A DNA stretch of 64,000 bases, taken from assembly GCF_900696045.1 (NCBI RefSeq), contig NZ_LR216287.1:186001-250000 (forward strand). Direction: 5' to 3'. The notes under the pieces were generated by a model. It did not search any database, was not told where the DNA came from, and saw only the letters and a list, made by a program, of their open reading frames with translations. A program made the position numbers and the translations under genes. This document shows, piece after piece, positions 39,654 through 47,577 of this stretch (within the stretch, counting starts at the first letter, position 1; each line of letters opens with the position of its first letter). This DNA comes from Candidatus Nitrosocosmicus franklandus (GTDB lineage Archaea; Thermoproteota; Nitrososphaeria; Nitrososphaerales; Nitrososphaeraceae).

Positions 39654-41051
39654 GTGCCAGTTGGAATAGACGACATGGCTATCTATGTTCCTAAACTATA
39701 TATAGATTATAAAGACTTTGCTGAAGCTCGAGGAATCGACCCTCAAAAGCTCGAATATGGTATTGGGATAAAAAAGATGGCCTTGGCCGATGCAAATCAG
39801 GATCCAGCAAGCATGGCTGCAAATGCTTGTATGAGGTTGATGAAGAACAATGATCTTCACCCCCAGGATATCGGTAGAATTTATGTTGCAACAGAATCTG
39901 GGCTAGACGAGTCAAAGGCTATGAATTCTTTTGTTATAGGGATGTTAGAACAGGTTTATGGAGAAAGTACACTAGAACATGCAGGAGGTATTGAATGCAA
40001 ATTTGCTTGCGTTAGTGGATCTTATGCCTTGTACGATAATACAAATTGGATTAGGGCTGGAGAAAGTAATGACAAGGCAGCTATAGTAATAGTTAGCGAT
40101 ATAGCAAAATACGATCTTGGCTCAGCTGGAGAATATACCCAGGGAGCTGGAGCAGTAGCTTTGTTGATCAAAGAAAATCCGAGGTTGGTGGCATTTGATG
40201 AAAGAGTAACTTCAACCATAATTAAAAACGAATATGATTTTTATCGCCCATTTGGAAAAGAAACACCTTTAGTCAATGGATTATACTCTAATTTATTATA
40301 TCTTATACAGGTAAGAAAAGCACTTGAGACCTACAAGGAAAAAGCCCTTAAAGCAGGAATTATAGTGCTCAGAGATGATGAATCGGTTACAGATCATATC
40401 GATTATATAAGCGTGCATTTGCCCTACCGCCGCATGGGTGAAAAGGCTCTTGCATACCTATTACGACACGAATGGAGACATTTGCCTAGATGGAAGAAAA
40501 TAACGGAGGAAATAGGGATGGACGAACCGGTCCCAAAAGATCCGCGAGGTACAATTGAATCCATCTTGGCAGATGTAGAATTCATGAAAGCAGATGAAAA
40601 ATTCCGTAGAGCATTTATGATAACCAAATACTATCAAGATGTATTTGATAAAAAAATGGCTTCATCATTGCAAGCATCTGCAGTAATTGGTAATCTGTAT
40701 ACAGCTTCCATGTACATGGGATTGAGGAGTTTACTAGAATTCGAATATCTTAAGAACATTGATCTTTATGGTAAGCGTATTGGGTTCGGATCTTACGGTA
40801 GTGGTTGTAGTGCCATGGTATTTTCAGGAGTAATTCAAGAGAAATATAAAGAATTAGTATCCAGAATGAATCTAGATAGGGATATTGGACCTAGAACAAA
40901 AATATCTATTGAAGACTATGAAAAGTTGCATAAGAACACTCGAAAGTATAATGAGGCATTCTTGGATGCAGAAGATGAATTTATTTTAGTTAATATTGGA
41001 GGAAAAACTGCTGACAGAGCAGGATTCAGAGAATATTGTTATGCTGGCTAG
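39654..41051 (+). CDS. Hydroxymethylglutaryl-CoA synthase
   Basis: 465 residues, GTG start. Condenses acetyl-CoA with acetoacetyl-CoA in the mevalonate route to archaeal isoprenoid lipids and quinone side chains. The thiolase-like fold shows GIKKMALADANQDPASMA, general-acid Glu81 (ATESGLDES), nucleophile Cys119 (CKFACVSGSYAL) and the His segment HLPYRRMGEKAL, plus GSYGSGCSAMVFSG near the C terminus. Length is typical. It follows mqnC by 93 bp but has its own TATA box. Convergent to the threonine dehydratase gene with 37 bp between. Confidence 0.93.
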   Translation: MPVGIDDMAIYVPKLYIDYKDFAEARGIDPQKLEYGIGIKKMALADANQDPASMAANACMRLMKNNDLHPQDIGRIYVATESGLDESKAMNSFVIGMLEQVYGESTLEHAGGIECKFACVSGSYALYDNTNWIRAGESNDKAAIVIVSDIAKYDLGSAGEYTQGAGAVALLIKENPRLVAFDERVTSTIIKNEYDFYRPFGKETPLVNGLYSNLLYLIQVRKALETYKEKALKAGIIVLRDDESVTDHIDYISVHLPYRRMGEKALAYLLRHEWRHLPRWKKITEEIGMDEPVPKDPRGTIESILADVEFMKADEKFRRAFMITKYYQDVFDKKMASSLQASAVIGNLYTASMYMGLRSLLEFEYLKNIDLYGKRIGFGSYGSGCSAMVFSGVIQEKYKELVSRMNLDRDIGPRTKISIEDYEKLHKNTRKYNEAFLDAEDEFILVNIGGKTADRAGFREYCYAG

Positions 41052-41087
41052 CCAGCCTGCCAGTAACATAACTTTAATACTCCCTAG

Positions 41088-42320
41088 CTATTCAATCAAT
41101 TTATATTTTATTTTGTGTTTGTCAAAAAGCTTAATCAAAACATGCGATTGTTCTCTGTTTTCTAATTCAAGACTTAGATAGACTCCCGCTGTTCCAGCAG
41201 AAATATTTGAGCTCAATCTGTCATGAACGACCTCAACAATATTTACATTTGCTTTTGCTATTTCATCTACAATATTCTTGAGTTCACCAGGTCTATCTCT
41301 TAATTCGATAAAGAGTTTTATCATCCTTCCAGTTTGCATTAAACCTTTGGCCACTACTTGTCCAAGTAAATACATATCTACATTTCCCCCTGAAAGGATT
41401 GAAACTATATTTTTGTGCTTAGAAAGATGCTGCCTATTTGATATAATATATGCTAATGATGCTGCGCCTGCAGGTTCGGTAACTATTTTTGATCTTTCCA
41501 TAAGAAGGAACATGGTTTTTACTATCGAAAGATCATCAACAACCACAACATCATCTACATACTTCTTAATCAACTCAAATGTTAGTCTTCCAGGTGATTT
41601 AACGGATATTCCATCAGCTATGGTATAACCATTTTGAATGTTACATATTTTGCCCATTTTTATTGATTGCTTCATGGATGGATAGGCGACTGACTCGACT
41701 CCGATTACCTTAATCTTTGGATTCATGGACTTTACTGCAATTGCTGTTCCGGCTATCAATCCTCCACCTCCTATTGGAACATAAATTTCATCAATCTCCC
41801 TGAGATCCTCGAGGATTTCTAACCCCACAGTTCCCTGCCCTGCTATTATATCAGGATGATCAAAAGCTGGAATCAATGTTTTTCCCTCCAATCTCGCGAC
41901 CTTGTAAGCATAGTCAGAAGACTCATCATAATTATTCCCCTCTAAAATCACATTCGCTCCATAGGATTTGGTAGCAGCAATTTTCGCAGGTGATGCATTC
42001 TTCGGCATGACAATGGTGCATGCCATCTTATTCATAGAGGAGGCATAAGCCACACCTTGCGCATGATTACCAGCCGATGCAGCTACCACCCCATTTCTTT
42101 TTTCTTGGTCACTTAATCTTTCAATCATTGTTGCCGCTCCTCTGACTTTAAACGATCCTGTCTTTTGATAACACTCTAATTTTAGAAAAATGTTGTTGCA
42201 ACATATTTCCGAAAAGGTATTTGAACGTATCAGGTCAACTTTTCTTATCGATGACTTTGGCATTAACTTTTGAGCTTCCTTGATACTGTTCAGATCGATA
42301 TTGAAAATTTTTATTCTCAA
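41088..42320 (-). CDS. ilvA: Threonine ammonia-lyase with C-terminal ACT domain
   Basis: 410 residues. PLP enzyme that deaminates threonine to 2-oxobutanoate for isoleucine synthesis. The PLP lysine is Lys58 (YQKTGSFKVRGA). AASAGNHAQGVAYAS (phosphate-side motif), PIGGGGLIAGTAIA and ILSGGNVD follow. An ACT domain covers about 330-410 (FIELRDRPGELKNIVDEI), as in the regulated or YbdN/catabolic-length type. A catabolic role cannot be excluded. Confidence 0.92.
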   Translation of the reverse strand: MRIKIFNIDLNSIKEAQKLMPKSSIRKVDLIRSNTFSEICCNNIFLKLECYQKTGSFKVRGAATMIERLSDQEKRNGVVAASAGNHAQGVAYASSMNKMACTIVMPKNASPAKIAATKSYGANVILEGNNYDESSDYAYKVARLEGKTLIPAFDHPDIIAGQGTVGLEILEDLREIDEIYVPIGGGGLIAGTAIAVKSMNPKIKVIGVESVAYPSMKQSIKMGKICNIQNGYTIADGISVKSPGRLTFELIKKYVDDVVVVDDLSIVKTMFLLMERSKIVTEPAGAASLAYIISNRQHLSKHKNIVSILSGGNVDMYLLGQVVAKGLMQTGRMIKLFIELRDRPGELKNIVDEIAKANVNIVEVVHDRLSSNISAGTAGVYLSLELENREQSHVLIKLFDKHKIKYKLIE

Positions 42321-42700
42321 AAGATAAGTAAGTCAAGGTTAATTTATATTTAGTCTTAGAAGCTGATCTGCTTTTTTCCTCCTTGATCTTTACAAAAGAT
42401 GTCAAAAACAGATTGACGGTTAGACAAGAAAATTAAAAGATCTTCGATATGCTTAAAGATTATTAAAAAGCCAATATTTCACAGTAAAATGATTGATCAA
42501 CATGAGCTGAGAAAGACACTTGGATCTTCAAAGATCATACAGACCCCGTGTTGAAAGGCATAGAATGGTATCAAAACATATATGATAATATTTTTCGATG
42601 GTGCTAATGATAGCAAGCCATTTTATAAAATGGAATAGCGGTTTCGCAATAAAAAACCAAAACGCGATTCTGAAATCAAAAATATATCTCTAAAATTAAT
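42321..42700. other. Intergenic, possible short gene remnant at 42489-42607 (+)
   Basis: A frame beginning with ATG at 42489 reads MIDQHELRKTLGSSKIIQTP and stops; the frame one base over continues VLKGIEWYQNIYDNIFRW before TAA at 42605-42607. Together they look like a frameshifted short coding piece. The evidence is composition only; family not recognised. Nothing else seen. Confidence 0.35.
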
Positions 42701-43585
42701 TTAAAACTGCAATCTTGATAAAATTTGAGTAATTCCGGTAAACTCTTTTTTTATTTCATTTAAAATTTCATCGGATATTTTTTCAAAGTTTATTACGGAT
42801 GATTTTTCTTTGGTTTTTTTATTTTTGATGGTTTCAAAATCAATATAAATTACAATACCTTCTTCACCTTGTAACATCTTATTTTGATCAAGAGAAGCTG
42901 TGTTAATTTGGTATGCTTCAATTATGTATTTTTCTAACTTTTTCTTTAGATTGGCAAGGTGTATTTCGTTCTCTTTAATAGACGGATAATTTTGTTCAAC
43001 TTGATACGCTTTCTCTATGAGTTTTTCTGATAGCTGACTTTTTGTAAATAATTCTTCAAATAACTGAGCGTTGTCGATTTCTTTATATCCTAACTTTTCT
43101 AGTTCTTCTTTTAGGATTCTATCACCTTCTACGGTAATTTCGCTTTTAGTTTCATCAAATAATTTCTCAGCATTTCTAATTTGCTTAGTCATATTTATGA
43201 CCTCTTTATCAACTTGGTAATAAAGAAGTGAATGAAATTGAATTCCCAAATAAATGTAAATGTAATATTTTTCGATCTCTAAACTTAATTGCACATAGAT
43301 ACGTCTCAAATCGTCTGATTTGGTTGATTGCACAGGCACTGCTTTCCACCTCGGTAGATTAGTTTTTATCTCTTTTTCGAAATTTTCGAATAATTTAACT
43401 ATATAATTTGGATCAAAAGAAGTAATCTCGATAACAGAGAAATCGGCAAGCATTACTTTGGTATTAAAAGCCTTGATATTTCTCTTTACAGCATTTTCAA
43501 ATGCCTCTTGTAATTCACTATGGAATTTATTAATTATAACAATCTTATTACTAGATTTTTCTTTATCTTTTAGAGGCAGGCGCAT
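42701..43585 (-). CDS. Coiled-coil rich soluble protein of unknown function
   Basis: 294 residues, Lys/Glu rich, no signal. The first about 130 residues mix strands and helices (IVIINKFHSELQEAFENAV, VMLADFSVIEITSFDP). The centre (about 130-235) is mainly helical with coiled-coil character (KQIRNAEKLFDETKSE, LANLKKKLEKYIIEAY), and the end has IVIYIDFETIKNKKT and helices. No known domain recognised. It is monocistronic and divergent from the RAM-domain gene with 87 bp between. Confidence 0.65.
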   Translation of the reverse strand: MRLPLKDKEKSSNKIVIINKFHSELQEAFENAVKRNIKAFNTKVMLADFSVIEITSFDPNYIVKLFENFEKEIKTNLPRWKAVPVQSTKSDDLRRIYVQLSLEIEKYYIYIYLGIQFHSLLYYQVDKEVINMTKQIRNAEKLFDETKSEITVEGDRILKEELEKLGYKEIDNAQLFEELFTKSQLSEKLIEKAYQVEQNYPSIKENEIHLANLKKKLEKYIIEAYQINTASLDQNKMLQGEEGIVIYIDFETIKNKKTKEKSSVINFEKISDEILNEIKKEFTGITQILSRLQF

Positions 43586-43672
43586 TTATTTTTGTAATAA
43601 TTATACCCCTTTAGCTGGAATATAAGCATAGCCATCAATAGGTTAAAATACCATCCACTTGACAAGTAGTTT

Positions 43673-43921
43673 ATGCCCACTGCTTACATCTTGATAAATT
43701 GTATTTTAGGGAAGGAAGAAGAAATCATCAAACAGATATCTCAGATTCAACAGGTTAAAGAAGTTCGTGGCACATATGGTGTTCATGATATGTTTGTTAA
43801 AATTCAAACCGATACAGTTGATGAAATGAATAATACAATCACAAATAGTATAAGAAAGATAAACGGTATAACTTCTACTGTAACTTTGGTATCCATACCA
43901 GAACAGGGTGGGAGAGGTTAA
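43673..43921 (+). CDS. Stand-alone Lrp/AsnC ligand-binding (RAM) domain protein
   Basis: 82 residues, the ligand-binding half of Lrp/AsnC regulators without the HTH. Shows MPTAYILINCILGKEEEIIK, then VKEVRGTYGVHDMFVKI and TVTLVSIPE, the alpha-beta sandwich order of RAM domains. Such proteins assemble into rings and bind amino acids or other effectors, and may modulate full-length Lrp proteins. Effector unknown. Confidence 0.88.
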   Translation: MPTAYILINCILGKEEEIIKQISQIQQVKEVRGTYGVHDMFVKIQTDTVDEMNNTITNSIRKINGITSTVTLVSIPEQGGRG

Positions 43922-43928
43922 CCAGAAT

Positions 43929-44108
43929 TTATTTTTTGATATGTGAAAATATTAGGAACGTACTTAATCCCACAGTAATCCACCCCACTGAACCAACGAC
44001 AACAAAAATAAAGTAAATTGGAATTAACAATGCAATAGCAGATAATGCGGCACCAAAACACCACATGAAGAGTAATACTTGTATATCTATTTTGTTAAGT
44101 AATTTCAT
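43929..44108 (-). CDS. Small two-helix membrane protein, 59 residues
   Basis: ATG at 44106-44108, TAA at 43929-43931. It opens MKLLNKIDIQVLLFMWCFG and has two hydrophobic helices (about 10-29 and 32-53, IYFIFVVVGSVGWITVGL), ending FSHIKK. It starts directly after the stop of the zinc-ribbon gene (TAA then ATG, no gap), so translation is probably coupled. Its stop lies 8 bp from the convergent RAM-domain stop. Family not recognised. Confidence 0.7.
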   Translation of the reverse strand: MKLLNKIDIQVLLFMWCFGAALSAIALLIPIYFIFVVVGSVGWITVGLSTFLIFSHIKK

Positions 44109-44273
44109 TTACCCTCTTAAATCCTCGTCATATCCAGTAATAGTATTAAGAGTAGCACCACAAGAATTGCAAACTCGAAATTCTGTAAATTCAAAATCGT
44201 CGTATTTGCGATAGGAAAAGCATTTCTTGTGATTGCAGAATATTTTACTAATCTTCTTTTTGATTATTCGCAA
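44109..44273 (-). CDS. Small zinc-ribbon protein, 54 residues
   Basis: A TTG at 44271-44273 is the only in-frame start after a TGA. The protein begins LRIIKKKISKIFCNHKKC (TTG read as Met) and continues RVCNSCGATLNTITGYDEDL. FCNHKKC and VCNSCG supply the ligands of a zinc ribbon. The start lies 22 bp past the 3' end of the tRNA-Phe gene on the same strand, so the mRNA may come from the tRNA transcript. The stop abuts the ATG of the membrane-protein gene. Start codon assignment is moderate. Confidence 0.6.
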   Translation of the reverse strand: MRIIKKKISKIFCNHKKCFSYRKYDDFEFTEFRVCNSCGATLNTITGYDEDLRG

Positions 44274-44295
44274 GGCACCTCATATATTCATCGAA

Positions 44296-44391
44296 TGCCG
44301 CCGGTGAGATTTGAGCTCACGACAGCTCGGTCTTCAGCTTCACCCTGTCAGTTAAACAGTCGAGTGCTCTTCCAGGCTGAGCTACGACGGC
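44296..44391 (-). tRNA. tRNA-Phe (GAA) with a 22-nt intron
   Basis: The acceptor stem GCCGTCG pairs with CGGCGGC with discriminator A (44296). D arm GCTC/GAGC, TpsiC arm GTGAG-CTCAAAT-CTCAC and variable CTGTC are all present. Removing 22 nt leaves CTCGG-CTGAAGA-CCGAG, a perfect anticodon stem-loop with anticodon GAA, and a 74-nt mature tRNA. The 3' CCA is not encoded. The intron sits at position 30/31 on this reading, not at the canonical 37/38. The gene is followed at 22 bp by a zinc-ribbon gene on the same strand. Confidence 0.92.
44339..44360 (-). other. Non-canonical tRNA-Phe intron (30/31)
   Basis: Transcript-sense intron ACTGTTTAACTGACAGGGTG followed by AA, 22 nt. Placing it between nucleotides 30 and 31 restores a fully paired anticodon stem; because CTG is repeated at both borders, 31/32 to 34/35 would also leave a 7-base loop but with an A-C mismatch at 31/39. 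The intron can form CTGT/ACAG pairs. Confidence 0.75.
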
Positions 44392-44538
44392 ACATTCTTA
44401 GAACATTATTTTATAGTATATATATCATTGCTTTACTGGTTGGTAGAAAAAACTTATATCAGAAACATAGATTCAAATATTAAATAAGATTCAACCCCAA
44501 TCCTAATAAATAAATGAGTTTAATTAAAAGAATTAGCT

Positions 44539-44724
44539 ATGACAAATAATAATGACATAGACACCTCAGCTAATGAATCATCTTCGGTATTTGAAACCCC
44601 AGAAGAAAAGAAAAGAAGGTTTCTGATGGAGTTTGAAAATCCTTTCAAATGTGACAAATGTAGCGAAAGATTCAAAAAGAAAAAATATTTGAGAGAACAC
44701 AAGGCTGAAGTTCATGCATATTAG
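44539..44724 (+). CDS. Single C2H2 zinc-finger protein
   Basis: 61 residues. The C-terminal half is a classical C2H2 finger: FKCDKCSERFKKKKYLREH then KAEVH, giving C-x2-C-x12-H-x4-H. The N-terminal half is acidic and Ser/Asn-rich and probably disordered. Small archaeal C2H2 proteins of this kind are thought to bind nucleic acids; the target is unknown. It lies 63 bp before the cobalamin adenosyltransferase gene on the same strand. Confidence 0.82.
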   Translation: MTNNNDIDTSANESSSVFETPEEKKRRFLMEFENPFKCDKCSERFKKKKYLREHKAEVHAY

Positions 44725-44786
44725 CAGACCTAAGAAAATCATGCATCATTGGATCAGAATGGTGTCACAAAATTAATGGTAAATTT

Positions 44787-45338
44787 ATGAAAATATATAC
44801 AAAAACAGGGGATAAGGGTACTACTAGCCTAATTGATGGAAGTCGCGTTATCAAATCAAGCAAGAGAATACAGGCTTATGGTATCATAGACGAGGTCAAT
44901 AGTAATGTTGGACTACTAATCTCACTCCTATATGATATACCCGAACTAACAGACCTCAAAGATAGTCTCCTGAAACTACAAGAGCAATTATTTGTTCTTG
45001 GAAGCGATCTTGCAAATCCTTCTTCAGCAAATTCTAGATTCCCAAGAATTACAAATAATGATATATCTCGATTAGAAAACCAGATGGACGAAATGGAAGA
45101 ATCCTTAAGTCCGCTAAAGTCTTTCATATTACCAGGAGGTTCCGTCCAAGCATCCCAATGTCATGTAATTCGCACTATAATACGTAGAGCAGAGATTTCA
45201 ATGGTAGAGCTATATTTAAATAAAGAGATTAGTGAAAGCTCATACGTATATATCAATAGATTATCAGATTTTTTCTTTGTACTAGCTCGCACCATAAATA
45301 GTAAGCTCAAACAAGACGATATTGTCTGGAAGCCTTGA
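44787..45338 (+). CDS. PduO-type cob(I)alamin adenosyltransferase
   Basis: 183 residues. Transfers the 5'-deoxyadenosyl group of ATP to cob(I)alamin, giving adenosylcobalamin. The N-terminal TKTGDKGTTSLIDGSRV is the ATP-binding motif of the PduO/MMAB group. AYGIIDEVNSNVGL, FILPGGSVQASQCHVIRTI (with RRAE next) and YINRLSDFFFVLART follow in the family order. Thaumarchaea make cobamides, so use in ribonucleotide reductase or methylmalonyl-CoA mutase is plausible. No cobalamin gene is adjacent. Confidence 0.93.
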   Translation: MKIYTKTGDKGTTSLIDGSRVIKSSKRIQAYGIIDEVNSNVGLLISLLYDIPELTDLKDSLLKLQEQLFVLGSDLANPSSANSRFPRITNNDISRLENQMDEMEESLSPLKSFILPGGSVQASQCHVIRTIIRRAEISMVELYLNKEISESSYVYINRLSDFFFVLARTINSKLKQDDIVWKP

Positions 45339-45926
45339 AGGATTGTAAGAAATTCAAGAAATACTCTTTCTATTAGGAAGAACAATTGTATTTTGTAAAA
45401 CAAAAACCATCTAGAGTTCGGTTGAAGGTACTATTTTGGATTAGATATATGCAAACTACAAATCATGCTTAAGCCTTAATCCTTTAGACACCTAATCGAT
45501 TGAACGACAAATTAGTTAGTGTTTGATTATGGTAGGCAAATGTAAATAAATAGTTCGATTGAATCTCAAATTTGCTTAAAGTTTTAAAATATCCACACAT
45601 TGATATGAAAAAAAGAATGTTACTAATACTAGAAATTTATTTGTGTTTTAGATTCTTATTGGGTTCATGTACAAGAGAAAAACCCATCCAGCCTATCCAT
45701 TTGACTCGATGTTTTATTAAATAAAATTTCTCTCCCTAACATAATCTTTTTGTACTATGCATTATAGTTGAACCATTTGTTTCGAAAAATTCAGGAGCAA
45801 TTACATTAATTAACAGGACCAAAAAAATAGCAAAGCAATTTTATCATTTTTTATTTCAACAATTTCTGTAAATGAGCAAGTATTGTCATCCTGGGAGAAA
45901 TCGATATTAATATGGAATAATTCCGT
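45339..45926. other. Intergenic, nothing recognised
   Basis: 588 bp between convergent genes. AT-rich, without a credible open frame, hairpin or repeat on either strand. Confidence 0.5.
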
Positions 45927-46637
45927 TTATATAGATACTCGTAATCCAATCACAATCAACAGCATTATTGTTAAGCATATTGTGCCTATACTCAAAATCT
46001 TTAGCATAAATTCATATCTTGCAGTTTGTCTTGGCATTGAATTATTCCTCTTATTTATCTTATAGATCCTAGAAATTTTTATCTCCAAGTAACTAAGACC
46101 AAACGGTATTAACGACACTAATATTGCCAGGAAGTTGAGAGTATTACTTTGAATAATATATCCAGCGAAGAAAGGTAAAACACCCCATGAAATAGAAAAC
46201 CAAAAATCAGTATGGAATCTTCCGTTTAATAATTCAAAGTTATAAGCAAAAAGAAAAAAACCCTCTACTAGACCAATTATAATCAGATTTGGTGCATAAT
46301 TTATCGAATAATATAATCCTAATGTGTATGATATACCAAGTGTCAAAATAATGATTGTCCATGATTGCCTCTTTGTTAGGAATTTTCCCCAAGGTTTAAC
46401 AGGATTCGAACCTATGGAATCTACAACATGAGCAGCTACTCCCAGTGATAAAAAGTAAATAATAGTAATACTTAACACCCTCTCATAATCAATAGTAGGA
46501 GAAATCAGAGACCCCCATATTACAAATGATATGCACATACCAGTATACGGAAGAAACAACATTCCGCAAGCGATTCGGAATCTGAGGGGTCCGAATTTAG
46601 GTACAAACCACTCATTCATTCTATTGTCTGATGTCAT
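45927..46637 (-). CDS. UbiA-like polytopic membrane protein
   Basis: 236 residues, about seven predicted membrane helices. The segment LGVAAHVVDSIGSNPVKPWG occupies the place of the first Asp-rich motif of UbiA prenyltransferases, but the canonical NDxxDxxxD is not intact. LNGRFHTDFWFSISWGVLP and LIPFGLSYLEIKISRIYK follow. Its ATG overlaps the stop of the UbiE-like methyltransferase (ATGA, 46634-46637), so the two are translationally coupled. That coupling suggests quinone or polyprenyl lipid synthesis, perhaps as the membrane prenyltransferase of the menaquinone route; the missing motif keeps this tentative. Confidence 0.6.
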   Translation of the reverse strand: MTSDNRMNEWFVPKFGPLRFRIACGMLFLPYTGMCISFVIWGSLISPTIDYERVLSITIIYFLSLGVAAHVVDSIGSNPVKPWGKFLTKRQSWTIIILTLGISYTLGLYYSINYAPNLIIIGLVEGFFLFAYNFELLNGRFHTDFWFSISWGVLPFFAGYIIQSNTLNFLAILVSLIPFGLSYLEIKISRIYKINKRNNSMPRQTARYEFMLKILSIGTICLTIMLLIVIGLRVSI

Positions 46638-47308
46638 TTTTTTATGGCAGAAACGATCAAAGATGTTTGAAATGTTAGATATGCCAACTTTATTTCTGTA
46701 AATCCAAAATCAAGGAGGGTTTCTTTTATTTTAAGATCCCAATCATTTTGTTTAATCAAGGTATCAAGGTTGGCGAATACGTTTTTCCATTTCCTGTCCC
46801 TCCACCAAAGATATTTGATGAGTTTAAAGTACTTTGTCCATGCGAATTTGTATGCGGCATTTTTGGGCAGAGTAAAATCATGGAGTACAATGCAACCGCC
46901 AAATTTTAAGACCCTGAAACATTCGTTAATTAGTCTGTCCAATTTAGTATATTTGGGTAGATAAGAAGTGGTGATACAATCAAAAGTATCATCGGCGAAA
47001 GGCAATAGTTCTGCATCTGCATTTACAATACCCATTTCAAGGCCTTTCATCATCATGATTTCCAGATACGGTAAAGTCAAGTCGAGGCCCACAACTTTGT
47101 TCTGATTTTTAATTAGCAAGGATGAAAGAATTCCTGTCCCACACGCAAGATCCAATACAAAAGAATTTGAGGGAATGCTACTAACAATTTTTTTCTTCCA
47201 TACCGAGTCCTGTCCAAGAGTTGCCAAGAGAACCAGCTTGTCATAACTTTTCGAATTTTCTCTAACAAAAAATGTACGTGCATATTCAACTCCGGTTTTA
47301 GGATTCAC
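46634..47308 (-). CDS. Class I SAM-dependent methyltransferase, UbiE-like
   Basis: 224 residues. SAM-binding motif I is VLDLACGTGILSSLL (about 70-84), motif II region VVGLDLTLPYLE, then AELLPFADDTFDCITTSYLP and FRVLKFGGCIVLHDFTLP, the classic UbiE/MenG pattern. A YARTFF...YDKL N-terminal helix matches this group. Its coupling to a UbiA-like protein suggests quinone methylation, and the neighbourhood carries the futalosine genes 6-9 kb away. Other substrates remain possible. Confidence 0.8.
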   Translation of the reverse strand: MNPKTGVEYARTFFVRENSKSYDKLVLLATLGQDSVWKKKIVSSIPSNSFVLDLACGTGILSSLLIKNQNKVVGLDLTLPYLEIMMMKGLEMGIVNADAELLPFADDTFDCITTSYLPKYTKLDRLINECFRVLKFGGCIVLHDFTLPKNAAYKFAWTKYFKLIKYLWWRDRKWKNVFANLDTLIKQNDWDLKIKETLLDFGFTEIKLAYLTFQTSLIVSAIKK

Positions 47309-47370
47309 AGCTAATATGCGATTCGTCTGCTATTATCTTTGCTGGTTGAGGATAACAATTTATTTACAAA

Positions 47371-47380
47371 GATATAAATT
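47371..47380 (+). promoter_or_regulatory. TATA box of the 47402 operon
   Basis: GATATAAATT is 22-31 bp before the ATG at 47402; it supports the small gene as the first gene of the downstream operon. Confidence 0.55.
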
Positions 47381-47401
47381 AATCCTCTTGAACAACAAGG
47401 T

Positions 47402-47560
47402 ATGACCCAAATAAAGAATGTAATGTATATCGTATTAATTACTTTAACAATGTCCATTATAGCCACTGTCCTTACCTTTATGTTTGATAACTCATTTGAC
47501 GTTAAAAGCCTTGTTAAGAGTATCCCACATTTGATACTTAACAATTTTTCTCAAATTTAA
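47402..47560 (+). CDS. Small single-helix membrane peptide, 52 residues
   Basis: ATG at 47402, TAA at 47558-47560. Sequence opens MTQIKNVMYIVLITLTMSII with one hydrophobic helix (about 8-28), then a soluble tail (NSFDVKSLVKSIPHLIL). A TATA box sits at the leaderless distance and the next gene starts 17 bp later, so it probably leads a four-gene operon. The frame has natural composition; the antisense frame of 77 codons at 47311-47544 does not. Family not recognised. Confidence 0.68.
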   Translation: MTQIKNVMYIVLITLTMSIIATVLTFMFDNSFDVKSLVKSIPHLILNNFSQI

Positions 47561-47577
47561 GAGGTCTTTAAATAATT

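Noticed and set aside
44229-44483. 84-codon plus-strand frame containing RMPPVRFELTTARS
   Set aside because: This is the antisense of the tRNA-Phe gene, a well-known false protein.
46390-46425. A tRNA-like GGATTCGAACC string
   Set aside because: No cloverleaf could be drawn around it; it is coding sequence of the UbiA-like gene.
47311-47544. 77-codon minus-strand frame overlapping the small membrane peptide gene
   Set aside because: The opposite strand frame at 47402-47560 has better composition and a well-placed TATA box.
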